Assembly (NCBI GenBank): GCA_016222915.1
Contig: JACRQA010000156.1
Span: forward strand, 1 to 32,984
Reading direction: 5' to 3'
Source of the DNA: Nitrospirota bacterium
Lineage (GTDB): Bacteria; Nitrospirota; Thermodesulfovibrionia; UBA6902
Length of the DNA: 32,984 nucleotides
Shown here: positions 32,252-32,984 of the stretch, one piece after another
Layout of the letters: each line of letters starts with the position of its first letter
How positions within the stretch are numbered: the stretch's first letter is position 1
The notes under the pieces: model-generated
Seen by the model: the letters and a program-made list of their open reading frames with translations, nothing else
What the model was told of the DNA's origin: nothing
The model's database searches: none
Translations under genes and position numbers: made by a program

Positions 32252-32984
32252 TTATCTCCCCTTCATATGATACAAGATATGCGGTAACGGGAATCCGTCC
32301 CGCTATTGCTTCAGCATAATTTTTCGCGGCATTGCAAACTGCTGCAAAGGGGTTGGGGGTCAGGGGTTGGGTGTTAGCGTTGATTAAATCAAATATCTCT
32401 CTTGCAGTATTAAACTCATAACCCTTAACTCCTAACTCTAAACTCAGATTATGCAAAAAATCTCTCGCCTTCTTAATATCTATCGCCCCGAACTTCACAT
32501 GCGTCTGCGGAGTTGCCATGGCTATTTTAACCATCTTGGCCCACTGGGCGCAAAGGTGGATTTTCTTGAAGCCGTGCTTCACGGCCTCTTTCAATGAATA
32601 TTCAAGATAATCTCCCATAAGGACGTAAACTTCTTCGGGCAATTTATATTTCTTCATGTGCGCTTTTTCTGACGAACGCCCTGCAGAGATAACTATCTCT
32701 TTATGCCCCATCGCCTTTGCAACGTCCATGGATGATGAAATGGTCGCTGTCCACGCCTCTGTTGAAACAGGTTTGACAATGCCTGTGGTGCCGAGGATTG
32801 AAATGCCGCCGACGATGCCGAGACGGTAGTTCAACGTCTTCTTAGCAAGCTCTTCACCGTTTGGGACGGAGATGGTGATTTCAAGAAGGGGCAAGGATTT
32901 AAGATTTGCAATCGATTCATTCTTGTTTGACCCTTGACCCCTGACCCCTGACCCCGCTGTAATAGCTTCCATCACCGCCTCTTT
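32235..32984 (-). CDS. cbiD: Cobalt-precorrin-5B C1-methyltransferase (CbiD), 5' end outside window
   Basis: '[49 protein letters not shown]' conserved CbiD segment; frame open to window edge (KEAVMEAI..). Confidence 0.93.
   Translation of the reverse strand, partial: KEAVMEAITAGSGVRGQGSNKNESIANLKSLPLLEITISVPNGEELAKKTLNYRLGIVGGISILGTTGIVKPVSTEAWTATISSSMDVAKAMGHKEIVISAGRSSEKAHMKKYKLPEEVYVLMGDYLEYSLKEAVKHGFKKIHLCAQWAKMVKIAMATPQTHVKFGAIDIKKARDFLHNLSLELGVKGYEFNTAREIFDLINANTQPLTPNPFAAVCNAAKNYAEAIAGRIPVTAYLVSYEGEIIASSE
32349..32376. repeat. Heptamer array, 4 units (GGGGTTG-like) in cbiD
   Basis: GGGGTTG GGGGTCA GGGGTTG GGTGTTA. Confidence 0.85.
32411..32445. repeat. Degenerate heptamer array, 5 units (NTAACTC) in cbiD
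   Basis: TAAACTC ATAACCC TTAACTC CTAACTC TAAACTC. Confidence 0.75.
32927..32954. repeat. Heptamer array, 4 units (TTGACCC/CTGACCC) in cbiD
   Basis: TTGACCC TTGACCC CTGACCC CTGACCC; encodes GSGVRGQGS. Confidence 0.9.

Noticed and set aside
25747-32954. CRISPR arrays
   Set aside because: Repeats are 7-nt tandem units without spacers and no cas genes are present.
32235-32984. cobalamin riboswitch controlling the operon
   Set aside because: The operon's 5' end lies beyond the window, so no leader can be examined.

Overview
The window is chromosomal DNA with no rRNA, tRNA or CRISPR array visible. I suspect a Nitrospirota-like or deltaproteobacterial-like genome from gene content and order, but I cannot verify this. 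The left and middle parts hold mostly ordinary genes: polysaccharide deacetylase, NusG-like, YebC, DUF885 peptidase, two convergent phosphofructokinases, RsgA, PilT, core-MetE-like, tmk-holB-ricT-metG, MOSC, MogA/MoaB, CcdA, ManC, NUDIX, PyrF and TrpE. The right part is a minus-strand cobalamin operon: cbiD, cbiET, cobI, an HD-domain gene, cobM, cbiG, cobJ, then a BPL_N-domain gene. The main signal is an unusual density of short repeats inside the reading frames of the cobalamin/BPL_N block (about 25.7-33 kb). I count ten arrays of 4-5 heptanucleotide units and six palindromes. One 28-bp palindrome, GTAGGGGCACGGCGCGCCGTGCCCCTAC, occurs identically in cobJ and cbiG, with a close variant in cbiET. 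All three copies are read in the same frame as VGA(R/W)RA(V/M)PL. Other notable points are a decayed ruvC next to yebC and beside an inverted-repeat-flanked four-helix-bundle (23S-IVS type) element, a vapC with a catalytic Asp-to-Tyr change plus a one-base frameshift, a cobJ with no ATG/GTG/TTG start, and several unexplained inverted repeats or hairpins. All product calls come from reading the translations by eye; no database search was run.
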